Shown: positions 15,996 through 23,460 of the stretch, piece by piece
How the letters are laid out: each line of letters begins with the position of its first letter
Position numbering within the stretch: position 1 is the first letter of the stretch
Assembly (NCBI RefSeq): GCF_000620165.1
Contig: NZ_JHVN01000006.1
Location: forward strand, 62,001 to 126,000
Reading direction: 5' to 3'
DNA: 64,000 nt
Origin: Anoxybacillus tepidamans PS2
Lineage (GTDB): Bacteria > Bacillota > Bacilli > Bacillales > Anoxybacillaceae
Position numbers and translations under genes: made by a program
The notes under the pieces: model-generated
Seen by the model: the letters and a program-made list of their open reading frames with translations, nothing else
Databases searched by the model: none
Told to the model about the DNA's origin: nothing

Positions 15996-16481
15996 TTATA
16001 AAGATTTTGTCGGCGTTGGTTCCGCATAACCTTCTTTATATTTGGAGTCAATCATTTGACGAATTTCTTTGATCGATTTCCCTTGTTCGTATGCTGTGAT
16101 TGATTCAGCGGCAATTTCTAAACAAACGCCGCATTTGGTCGCGTGGTCATCCCATACGACAGAACCGTCCTTTTTATTTTCGTGAACAAAGCAGTCGTAA
16201 TTGTTTTTATGTCCGGCTGATTGCCCGCAGCCGCAATAACACGGAATGCTTTCTAACAGTTCCCGATGTTTCGCTGCTTGCTGATATAGCACAGCCATAT
16301 CTTCTTCGTATTGGCTTAAAAAAGAAGGAAGGTGGTCGATTGATTTTGTCGTTTCGCGAATGTCGCCGGAGCTCGTCGTATAGGCAGCTGTATGATGATG
16401 CTCTTTCGCTTCGTTCGATGAGCAGGCGCCCATTAATAAACTGAATGACAGCACGCACGCTGCCGTTATAAAGCGTTTCAT
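15996..16481 (-). CDS. PCYCGC-motif lipoprotein
   Basis: The 161-residue product starts with a lipoprotein signal peptide, MKRFITAACVLSFSLLMGAC, where C20 would be lipidated. The mature part carries ESIPCYCGCGQSAGHKNNYDCF, the eponymous PCYCGC motif, and a second pair in TKCGVCLEIA, so seven cysteines suggest a metal or redox site on the outer face of the membrane. The function of this Bacillaceae family is not known. ATG 16481 follows AAAGGGTGAAACA; the longer frame to 16667 lacks a start signal. Confidence 0.85.
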   Translation of the reverse strand: MKRFITAACVLSFSLLMGACSSNEAKEHHHTAAYTTSSGDIRETTKSIDHLPSFLSQYEEDMAVLYQQAAKHRELLESIPCYCGCGQSAGHKNNYDCFVHENKKDGSVVWDDHATKCGVCLEIAAESITAYEQGKSIKEIRQMIDSKYKEGYAEPTPTKSL

Positions 16482-16861
16482 TGTTTCACCCTTTCTATCG
16501 TCCAATGCATACTTTGAATCTAGCATAATTAAATACAAACGGCAACTTTGAAACTTTGGTACTACTAAAAATACGGTTGATTTTCCGTTTGGACTCTCTA
16601 TTGATGACTGTATAAGAAAATGCATCTCTACTACAAAACAACGAACTAGAACATACGATGATGTCATATAGAAGGTAAAATAGGCTATTACATTCTATCC
16701 ATGAACGATACAAATTTTTTCGTTTTTCGAAAAAAATTTGTGCATTTTGTTGATTTTTGCCGTCATATTAGTGAAAATGAAAGTACAAGGATAGAAAAAA
16801 GAGCATGATGGCGGCTTTCAGTTGAAGGTAGCAAAAAAATACTGGAGAGGTCATTATTCAT
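16482..16861. other. Intergenic region with an AT-rich hairpin
   Basis: No gene is supported between the lipoprotein and the PAS-GGDEF-EAL gene. At 16710-16742 CAAATTTTTTCG and CGAAAAAAATTTG form a hairpin around TTTTT. It has no T tail after the stem, so it is not an obvious terminator. Otherwise I see nothing in it. Confidence 0.4.
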
Positions 16862-18865
16862 ATGGGAGACAACTTTGCGACTTTCTTTCATGATTTTATA
16901 GAGTGTATTGCCCTTGTCGGTCCGAATGGACGTAGTATACATATAAATCCCGCTTTCAAGAAACTATTAGGATGGAATGAGTGTGACATCGAAACGCTCG
17001 GCTTTCCATTGGAAGATTTTTATGAAGTTACAAAAGGACGCGTTATCCATTATAAAGAATGGAACGTCATGAAAGCAGACGGAAGCTCCATTCCGGTCAG
17101 CGCCTCGCTCATTCCTCTTAATCAAGAAGGGGATTGCCCAATTTTATGCGTATTGCGTGATGGTACAGAACAAAAGAGGATGGAAGCGGCACTAGAGGAG
17201 CGTGAGAATCAGCTAAAGTTCATCGCGGAGCATTCTTCCGATTACATTTTCATTTTTTCAAAAAAGAGAGAAATCACATATATTTCCCCATCTTTTACGA
17301 AATCGTTTGGAGAGGCCCTCGAAAAAGCAGTAAAGAGCGATTTGTTTTGTTGCATCCACCCGGAAGATGTGTCTGCTTTGCAGCAAAAATTAGAAGTACT
17401 ATATGAAACGAAAGAACCGCAAACAGCAGAGTTTCGCGGATTGAATAAACAAGGTGAATGGGTTTGGATAGAGGCGCACGCTAAAACGATCGTTAACGAA
17501 AACGGACAGCTTGATTGCGTCATTGTTGTCGCCAAAAATATTAATGAACGGAAAGAATATGAAGAAAAATTGTATCGGCTTACCTATTTTGACTCGTTAA
17601 CCGGTATTGCTAATCGAACTTATTTTGAACAATACATGCAGAATCTTGTGGAACAGGGCGTCGAGTTTGCTGTATGTTATTTGGATTTTGATAAGTTCAA
17701 ATGGATCAACGACCATTTTTCGCACCAAGCAGGAGATTACTTTTTAAAGAAAGCAGTCAAACGAGTACAAACAGTGCTGCGTCCCGGTGATTTTTTCGCG
17801 CGCATCGGCGGTGACGAGTTTGCCCTTCTTTTGCCAAATGCAGCGAGGGAAGAAGTAGCGGAATTAGCCGAGCAGCTTATTCAAGCGTTCCATCAACCGT
17901 TTCGCTATGAAAAGCAAATGATTCAATCTACGCTGTCAATTGGGATCTCATTTTTCCCGGCCGACACTGATAACGCAGAACAGGTAATGAAATTTGCCGA
18001 TCAAGCGCTTGGTCATGTAAAAGAGCGAGGGAAAAACGGCTATTATTTTTATCAGCCGGTTCAAGACCGTGCCGCAATCATTGAACGCGATCTTCCGTTT
18101 GCGATTATTCGTGAGCAGTTTTATTTGTGCTATCAGCCGAAAATTGAGCTAGGCAGCGGCGCGACCATGGGAGTGGAAACACTTCTGCGCTGGCGGCATC
18201 CGGAATTAGGAGAGATTCCGCCTCTTGAGTTTATTTCTTTGGCTGAGGAAAGCGGATTTATTTTCGAAATTACTTTATGGGTATTAGAGCAAGCATGCCG
18301 GCAAGTGAAGGAATGGCAAACGAAATTTCAACATTTGAAGCTAGCAGTGAATTTATCGCCATTTTTATTGAATCGGAGAGAACTTGTCGGCCATGTGACA
18401 TATATATTGAACGAAACGGAGTTTGCGCCGGAGCATTTAATTTTGGAAGTGACAGAAAGCGGACTAATGGAAAACATCGAAACAGGCAAACACATTTTGA
18501 CAGAGCTGAAAAACATCGGTGTAGAAGTGGCAATTGATGATTTCGGAACAGGTTTTTCCTCGCTAGCCTATATCCGCAATTTGCCGGTTTCGCTCCTTAA
18601 AATTGACCGAAGTTTTATTCAAGGGATTGCGGAAAATTCAAAGGATGCGACGATCGTCGATACGATTATCCATTTGGCGAAAAGCCTTGATATCCAAGTG
18701 CTCGCAGAAGGTGTCGAAACAAACGGCCAGCTTTCTCTCTTGCAGCAGATGAATTGTGATTTTGCGCAAGGATTTTATTTCAGCAAGTCATTGGAAGCGG
18801 AAAAGCTGCGAAAATGGTTGGAGGACTATAACGAAAAAGTATTTCAGATGAACGATCCCCTCTAG
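16862..18865 (+). CDS. PAS-PAS-GGDEF-EAL cyclic di-GMP protein
   Basis: The 667-residue soluble protein has two PAS domains (about residues 5-115 and 118-235), a GGDEF domain with intact RIGGDEFALL (GGDEF at about 316-320), and an EAL domain from about 405 on. The EAL position reads ETL (E439), followed by conserved NLS, EVTESG, DDFGTGFSSL, KIDRSFI and LAEGVET motifs, so phosphodiesterase activity is plausible; alanine to threonine at the middle position is tolerated in the family. It would make and/or degrade c-di-GMP in response to a PAS-sensed signal. No membrane segment is present. GGAGAGG lies 11 bases before the ATG, slightly far. Confidence 0.92.
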   Translation: MGDNFATFFHDFIECIALVGPNGRSIHINPAFKKLLGWNECDIETLGFPLEDFYEVTKGRVIHYKEWNVMKADGSSIPVSASLIPLNQEGDCPILCVLRDGTEQKRMEAALEERENQLKFIAEHSSDYIFIFSKKREITYISPSFTKSFGEALEKAVKSDLFCCIHPEDVSALQQKLEVLYETKEPQTAEFRGLNKQGEWVWIEAHAKTIVNENGQLDCVIVVAKNINERKEYEEKLYRLTYFDSLTGIANRTYFEQYMQNLVEQGVEFAVCYLDFDKFKWINDHFSHQAGDYFLKKAVKRVQTVLRPGDFFARIGGDEFALLLPNAAREEVAELAEQLIQAFHQPFRYEKQMIQSTLSIGISFFPADTDNAEQVMKFADQALGHVKERGKNGYYFYQPVQDRAAIIERDLPFAIIREQFYLCYQPKIELGSGATMGVETLLRWRHPELGEIPPLEFISLAEESGFIFEITLWVLEQACRQVKEWQTKFQHLKLAVNLSPFLLNRRELVGHVTYILNETEFAPEHLILEVTESGLMENIETGKHILTELKNIGVEVAIDDFGTGFSSLAYIRNLPVSLLKIDRSFIQGIAENSKDATIVDTIIHLAKSLDIQVLAEGVETNGQLSLLQQMNCDFAQGFYFSKSLEAEKLRKWLEDYNEKVFQMNDPL

Positions 18866-18889
18866 ATGGTAAGAGGGGATTTTCCTTTT
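18855..18889 (+). terminator. Intrinsic terminator
   Basis: ATCCCCTC and GAGGGGAT form a perfect 8-bp stem followed by a T-rich tail. It starts inside the end of the c-di-GMP gene. Confidence 0.8.
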
Positions 18890-18954
18890 ATTCCCGATTA
18901 TTTTTGATGTTCATATCGCAAGCTAATAGAAACAAACATTGATGGGGGAACGAC

Positions 18955-19566
18955 ATGATTCGTGAATCATTGCCGTTGGACGAATTGATAAAAGCACAAA
19001 TTCTGGACGCCTTATATAAAATCGAACAAGAGGTGGAAGCAACGCGCCATTCATTAGCAGAGGAAACATGCTGCATCCTCTCGCAGCTTGAGATATTGCA
19101 ACAGCATGTTACAGATGTACAAACAATGGCCGCTTCCTTTTACCTTCATTCGTATTTAGCAGAACATACGCCGCATTATGTTGATTTATCGTTGGCTGCC
19201 AAACATTTAGCATCGAGGCGTCATGGCGCTCTCATCGTCGTCGAACGAAACGACCCCATCCATCACTTGTTGTACCAAGGGATTCCTGTCGGGGCAAAGG
19301 TATCGCATGCGCTGTTAGAAGCGATTTTTTATCCGGGCAACCCGCTTCATGACGGCGGAGTACATATTCGTTACGACGAAATTGTGTCCGCAGGGAACAT
19401 TCTGCCGCTCGCTAAACATGTGGATGCGAGAAAAAAATTAGGCACCCGCCACCGCGCTGCTATCGGGTTAACGGAACAAAGCGATGCGCTTGTTATCGTC
19501 GTTTCTGAGGAAACGGGAACGATTTCCTTTGCTATTAACGGTCAATTATATGCACTACGTTCGTGA
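18955..19566 (+). CDS. cdaS: Diadenylate cyclase CdaS (sporulation type)
   Basis: The 203-residue protein has the CdaS layout: an N-terminal pair of helices (residues about 8-60, autoinhibitory in B. subtilis CdaS) followed by a DisA_N cyclase domain. Catalytic motifs are intact: LHDGGVHI at about 132-138 and [10 protein letters not shown] at 163-172. It makes c-di-AMP from two ATP. CdaS of Bacillus is made in the forespore and needed for efficient germination. There is no membrane segment, which separates it from CdaA. ATG 18955 follows GATGGGGGAACGAC. The DUF5634 gene starts 14 bases after its stop. Confidence 0.9.
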   Translation: MIRESLPLDELIKAQILDALYKIEQEVEATRHSLAEETCCILSQLEILQQHVTDVQTMAASFYLHSYLAEHTPHYVDLSLAAKHLASRRHGALIVVERNDPIHHLLYQGIPVGAKVSHALLEAIFYPGNPLHDGGVHIRYDEIVSAGNILPLAKHVDARKKLGTRHRAAIGLTEQSDALVIVVSEETGTISFAINGQLYALRS

Positions 19567-19580
19567 AAGGAGCAGGACTT

Positions 19581-19886
19581 ATGGAATTTGTACCAAGAAG
19601 TGCCATCATCCATGAATTTATTGATACGCTAGAGCCGATGATGGATGTGTATGGGTTAGACCAAGTTGGGATTTTCGAGGAAGAAGGGAACGGGGATACG
19701 TATTATATTGGCTATACGATTAACAAAGACGATGACATGATTATACTTCATATGCCGTTTGTAAAAAATGAGCGCGGCGAGTTGGCTCTTGAGAAAGAGG
19801 AGTGGACGATCCGTGCTGATGGAAAAGAGGAAAAAGGGTATCATTCGCTGCAGGAAGCAATGGAGAAAGTAATAACGCGGCACTAG
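19581..19886 (+). CDS. DUF5634 family protein
   Basis: The 101-residue acidic soluble product begins [20 protein letters not shown] and contains [20 protein letters not shown] and [19 protein letters not shown], matching my recollection of DUF5634, a Bacillaceae family of unknown function. AAAGGAG lies 8 bases before ATG 19581. It follows cdaS by 14 bases and is probably cotranscribed, which hints at a role in sporulation or c-di-AMP signalling; that is inference. Confidence 0.7.
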   Translation: MEFVPRSAIIHEFIDTLEPMMDVYGLDQVGIFEEEGNGDTYYIGYTINKDDDMIILHMPFVKNERGELALEKEEWTIRADGKEEKGYHSLQEAMEKVITRH

Positions 19887-20180
19887 AAAAATGTGATTTT
19901 GATAACTGAAAAGCGATTCTTCATATATCTTCGTGAATGGCCTAAGCGCTCCCTTGCATCGTTTCCTTTATCATTATGATGAAAAGGAAGGCAAGTGAAG
20001 CGCTATTTTTGTGCGATGATTGCAATGCAAAAATGTGGTATTCATTTGCTTTTCGAAAAGGGAAAAAGGAAATGAAGGAGTTTATCGAGAAATAGAAAAA
20101 GCGTGGCGCTGATTCACATAAGCAGCACCTCAATCGCCATTTCGGCTTGGTTGAAGATTTGCGAAACGGAGGAAAACGGC
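19887..20180. other. Intergenic stretch without a supported gene
   Basis: It holds an imperfect long hairpin (AGCGCT arms near 19951-19956 and 20006-20011, followed by ATTTTTG) that may end the cdaS transcript. The remaining sequence has short open frames without start signals. Confidence 0.35.
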
Positions 20181-20804
20181 ATGTTGACATTATACGTAAC
20201 AAGGCACGGGGAAACGGAATGGAATATCGAGAAACGAATGCAAGGATGGAACGATTCGCCATTAACGGAGAAGGGAAGAAAAGATGCGATTCGCCTTGGA
20301 AAAAGGATGGAAGATATCGAGCTAACGGCGATTTACACAAGCACAAGCGGCCGTGCGCTTGAAACAGCGAGGCTTGTCCGCGGCGAACGATTGATTCCTA
20401 TCTATGAAGACGAGAGATGGCGGGAAATCCATCTTGGTGATTGGGAAGGAAAAACACATGAAGAGATTGGGAAATTCGATGCAATAGGGTTTCATTATTT
20501 TTGGAACGAGCCTCATTTATATAAACCAACGCGCGGCGAGACGTTTAGCGATGTGCAACAACGCGCGTTTGCGGCATTAGAAAGCATTATTGAACGCCAT
20601 GCGTCAGGCGATATTTTAATTGTTACCCATGCGGTGGTCTTAAAAGCGTTGACGACTCTTTTAAAAAATGCGCCGCTTGAGCGGCTTTGGGATCCGCCGT
20701 ACATTTATGGTACGAGCGTGACGACGATTCAAGTGGAGAATGGAGCGATGACATTGCTTAGTGAAGGCGATGCGTCGCATATCGAGGAAGTCAGGCATGT
20801 ATAA
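20181..20804 (+). CDS. Histidine phosphatase family protein (PhoE-like)
   Basis: The 207-residue product starts MLTLYVTRHGETEWN with the phosphohistidine RHG motif, followed by MQGWNDSPLTEKG and YTSTSGRALETA, and the second catalytic histidine in IVTHAVVLKAL. This is the broad phosphatase branch of the PGAM superfamily (PhoE/YhfR type) rather than a glycolytic mutase, judging by the length of about 207 and the lack of mutase inserts. ATG 20181 follows CGGAGG. The substrate is unknown. Confidence 0.88.
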   Translation: MLTLYVTRHGETEWNIEKRMQGWNDSPLTEKGRKDAIRLGKRMEDIELTAIYTSTSGRALETARLVRGERLIPIYEDERWREIHLGDWEGKTHEEIGKFDAIGFHYFWNEPHLYKPTRGETFSDVQQRAFAALESIIERHASGDILIVTHAVVLKALTTLLKNAPLERLWDPPYIYGTSVTTIQVENGAMTLLSEGDASHIEEVRHV

Positions 20805-20808
20805 TGAA

Positions 20809-20848
20809 AATATCCCGCTTGCTATCGAAAGCAGGCGGGATATTTTTT
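20809..20848 (+). terminator. Intrinsic terminator
   Basis: AATATCCCGC(T)TGC pairs with GCA(G)GCGGGATATT followed by a T run. The convergent feoB-C gene ends at its far edge. Confidence 0.85.
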
Positions 20849-22241
20849 ATAGAAGACCGAGCCATTGAACGATCTGAGTGGTCAAGAAGGTGACGGCAAT
20901 GGCGATGCCGGTTGGAAGCGCAAATGAAACAAACGTCCATTTTTTGCTTTTCGTTTCTTTATAAATATTGACAAGCGTTGTGCCGCATGGATAGTGAAGC
21001 AAAGAGAAAAGCATCATATTTAATGCTGTCAGCCACGTCCAGCCATGGTCAAGGAAAATTTGTTTCAACGAATAGAGGCTATCGACTTCCGTTAAGGCTC
21101 CTGTCGATAAATAGCCCATCAGCAAAACCGGCAACACAATTTCGTTGGCCGGAAGACCTAAGATGAAAGCAAGCAAAATGTAGCCATCAAGCCCGAGCTC
21201 GCGCGCAAACGGATCAAGAGCATGGGCCATGTAGGCAAGAATCGTTGTGTCGCCGATATGAATATTGCCTAACACCCACGTTAGTATAGCCGCCGGAGCA
21301 GCGACAGTGACCGCCCGTTTTAAGACGTAAAGCGATTTATCTAGCGTGGCCCGAACAATCGTATCCCATATTTTCGGTCGGCGATATGGCGGAAGCTCGA
21401 GGGTGTAATGGGTCGGCACCCCGCGCAGCGCCGTTTTGGACAACACCCATGAAACAGTAAGAGTAACGATGATTCCGAATAGTACCATCGACATAACGAC
21501 GCCGGCTGTAACTAGCGTTTTCCAACCGCCGGTATAGCCCGCCGCCATAAATAATGAGGCGAGTAAAATGAGAGTAGGCCATCTGCCATTGCATGGAACG
21601 AAGTTGTTTGTCAAAATGGCTAGCATTCGTTCGCGCGGCGATTCGATAATTCGTGTTGACATGATCGCAGCGGCGTTACAACCGAACCCCATCGCCATTG
21701 TAAGCGACTGTTTTCCATGCGCACCGGAACTTTTGAACAACCGATCCATGTTAAAAGCGACGCGCGGAAGGTATCCATAGTTTTCTAATAAGGCGAAAAT
21801 CGGGAAGAAAATGGCCATCGGCGGCAACATGACGCTTACGACCCAAGCGGTGCCGCGGTATAATCCCAACACGAGAATTCCGTGCAGCCAATCGGGAGCG
21901 TGCATCGCTTTGAAAGCGAGCGTCAAATAACCTTCGATCCAGCCGAATAATTCAGCAAGCATAGATGATGGAATATTGGCCCCGGCAATCGTAATATAAA
22001 TGACGACTGCAAGCATTGCCAACATAATCGGGAATCCCCATAGCTTTGATGTAAAAATTCGATCAAGCTTTTCCGTTTCATATCGTTTTTCCTGTTTTGT
22101 GTATGTGACAGTTTCATGGCAAATCGCTTGCGATGTTTGGAAAATCGCAGAAACAATTTGTTCCCTTGTGTTGCCGTCTGACAAACTTTGAGCGCTGTTC
22201 ATCAATTCATCAAACGGATTTGGCGGAACAGTGGCACGCAT
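20847..22241 (-). CDS. feoB: FeoB membrane (Gate/nucleoside-recognition) half, separate gene
   Basis: The 464-residue protein is the membrane part of a ferrous iron transporter. Starting after a short cytosolic linker, it has the FeoB core segments: LWGFPIMLAMLAVVIYI, WVVSVMLPPMAIFFPIFALLENYGYLPRVAF, the GFGCNAAAIMSTRI motif and GRWPTLILL (gate domains), and a C-terminal gate with FILGLPANEIVLPVLLMGY. The G domain is encoded by the preceding gene. The start ATG at 22241 has its own AAAGGAGG, 9 bases upstream, so the split is a real gene boundary rather than a recent frameshift. The stop of the G-domain gene lies 32 bases inside this one. Confidence 0.9.
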   Translation of the reverse strand: MRATVPPNPFDELMNSAQSLSDGNTREQIVSAIFQTSQAICHETVTYTKQEKRYETEKLDRIFTSKLWGFPIMLAMLAVVIYITIAGANIPSSMLAELFGWIEGYLTLAFKAMHAPDWLHGILVLGLYRGTAWVVSVMLPPMAIFFPIFALLENYGYLPRVAFNMDRLFKSSGAHGKQSLTMAMGFGCNAAAIMSTRIIESPRERMLAILTNNFVPCNGRWPTLILLASLFMAAGYTGGWKTLVTAGVVMSMVLFGIIVTLTVSWVLSKTALRGVPTHYTLELPPYRRPKIWDTIVRATLDKSLYVLKRAVTVAAPAAILTWVLGNIHIGDTTILAYMAHALDPFARELGLDGYILLAFILGLPANEIVLPVLLMGYLSTGALTEVDSLYSLKQIFLDHGWTWLTALNMMLFSLLHYPCGTTLVNIYKETKSKKWTFVSFALPTGIAIAVTFLTTQIVQWLGLL

Positions 22242-22947
22242 AATGCGGTACCTCCTTTAGTAAGCGATGTTGTTCTTGCTGTAGTGCTTGAAGCAGCGAT
22301 GTATCCCCGTCGAGCAAACGAAGCGCCACCCAGCGCGCCGGATATTCGTTGCCGATCGTTTCTTGAACAAGTGGTACGAGTTTGGCGATTTTTTCTTCAA
22401 TAGAACGGCTGTAGGAAATGACGATTGGATTCGTTTCTATATCTCCGCATACCATTCGGTCGATTGTATCGAGGAGTTCATTGATTCCTTCCTTATTGCG
22501 AGCGGAAATCGGCACGACTGGAACGCCTAATTTTTTAGAAAGTTGATTGACGTTAATGCGAATTCCTTTCTTTTTCGCTTCGTCCATTAAATTGACGCAG
22601 ACGATAACCCGATGTGTCATTTCTAATACTTGAAGAGCTAAATTCAAATTTCTTTCAAGCGCTGTTGCATCTAAAACGACAAGTGTGACATCCGGCTTTC
22701 CGAAAATGATAAAATCCCGCGCTACTTCCTCGTCAGCCGAATTCGAATATAGTGAGTACGTTCCTGGAAGGTCGATCATGCGATAGTTTCGATTATTGTG
22801 TGCAAAAAATCCTTCCGCGTGAATCACCGTTTTTCCTGGCCAGTTGCCCGTATGCTGCCGCAAGCCGGTAAGCAAATTAAATAGTGTGCTTTTTCCGGTG
22901 TTTGGGTTTCCAGCCAGTGCGATCGTATACTCATAATGATTGCTCAT
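22210..22947 (-). CDS. feoB: FeoB GTPase half, separate gene
   Basis: The product of about 245 residues is the cytosolic G domain of FeoB. G1 is GNPNTGKST at about 13-21, the switch region is HTGNWPGKTV, G3 is DLPGTYSL, G4 is NLMD, and a guanine-dissociation-inhibitor-like helical part follows. It drives or gates Fe(II) uptake through the membrane half. I chose ATG 22947, which gives GSGMSNHYEYTIAL the usual FeoB start; it overlaps the end of feoA by 17 bases. An upstream ATG at 22986 would add 13 residues. The reading frame ends with CHCSAKSV, overlapping the membrane-half gene by 32 bases. Confidence 0.9.
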   Translation of the reverse strand: MSNHYEYTIALAGNPNTGKSTLFNLLTGLRQHTGNWPGKTVIHAEGFFAHNNRNYRMIDLPGTYSLYSNSADEEVARDFIIFGKPDVTLVVLDATALERNLNLALQVLEMTHRVIVCVNLMDEAKKKGIRINVNQLSKKLGVPVVPISARNKEGINELLDTIDRMVCGDIETNPIVISYSRSIEEKIAKLVPLVQETIGNEYPARWVALRLLDGDTSLLQALQQEQHRLLKEVPHYACHCSAKSV

Positions 22948-23191
22948 GCCCGATCCTCTCCCCATAAATATTTGAGCTTTCTTCAATACGCAAGGCGACC
23001 GTCGTATGACTCACTCGATAAGCGGTCGGATCACCGAGCGGACTTTTTTGCAGCACCGTTACCTCACAGCCCGGCACAAACCCTAAATCAAGCAATCTTC
23101 GTTTCATTGTTCCATCTATATGAAGTTCAGCAATACGGAAACGTTCTCCCGGCTTTGCATCACATAAACGTGCAAGTTTTGCTTCGGTCAC
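22931..23191 (-). CDS. feoA: FeoA family ferrous iron transport protein
   Basis: The 86-residue SH3-like protein contains LCDAKPGERFRIAEL, MKRRLLDLGFVPGCEVTVLQKSPLGDP and YRVSHTTVALR, the standard FeoA pattern. It assists the FeoB transporter. The start is GTG at 23191, preceded by GGGGGAAA. It heads the operon feoA-feoB(G)-feoB(membrane). No convincing Fur box was found by eye upstream. Confidence 0.9.
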   Translation of the reverse strand: MTEAKLARLCDAKPGERFRIAELHIDGTMKRRLLDLGFVPGCEVTVLQKSPLGDPTAYRVSHTTVALRIEESSNIYGERIGHEQSL

Positions 23192-23259
23192 AACAGTTTC
23201 CCCCTTATTAATAATTTGTACAGAGGTTATAATTTTGCCCTAAACCAAATTTTAATTTT

Positions 23260-23288
23260 ATCTTATTCAGCGAATGTCATTTTGTCAA
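23260..23288 (-). promoter_or_regulatory. Likely sigma-A promoter of the feo operon
   Basis: On the minus strand TTGACA (23288-23283) and TAAGAT (23265-23260) are 17 bases apart, about 70 bases before the feoA start. Confidence 0.6.
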
Positions 23289-23406
23289 CGATTTTGCTTA
23301 TTTTCTTGTGAAAAGAACATATTCCTTATATTAGAAAAAGATGTTATGATAAGAATAGTCTGAATATTTCATATTGATGGATGATTTCAAACAAAGGGGA
23401 AAGGTG

Positions 23407-23460
23407 GTGAATCCTGCGCGAAATACGATGGGCGCAGGGAAGCATGAAAGCGGTTGCTGA
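23407..23460 (+). other. Possible 17-codon leader ORF overlapping the aacS start
   Basis: GTG 23407, preceded by AGGGGAAAGG, opens MNPARNTMGAGKHESGC and stops at TGA 23458-23460, 15 bases inside aacS in another frame. The arms CCTGCGC (23413-23419) and GCGCAGG (23432-23438) could form a hairpin that covers the aacS ribosome site. Translation of the leader would open it. Confidence 0.35.

Noticed and set aside
16710-16742. The AT hairpin before the c-di-GMP gene as a terminator
   Set aside because: The stem is AT-only with no T tail after it, and no upstream plus-strand gene needs it.
22210-22241. The FeoB split as a recent frameshift
   Set aside because: The second gene has its own AAAGGAGG and ATG, and the junction residues do not restore a plain fusion.
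23200-23300. A Fur box ahead of feoA
   Set aside because: Only partial matches to the TGATAAT-N-ATTATCA pattern were found by eye; none is convincing.
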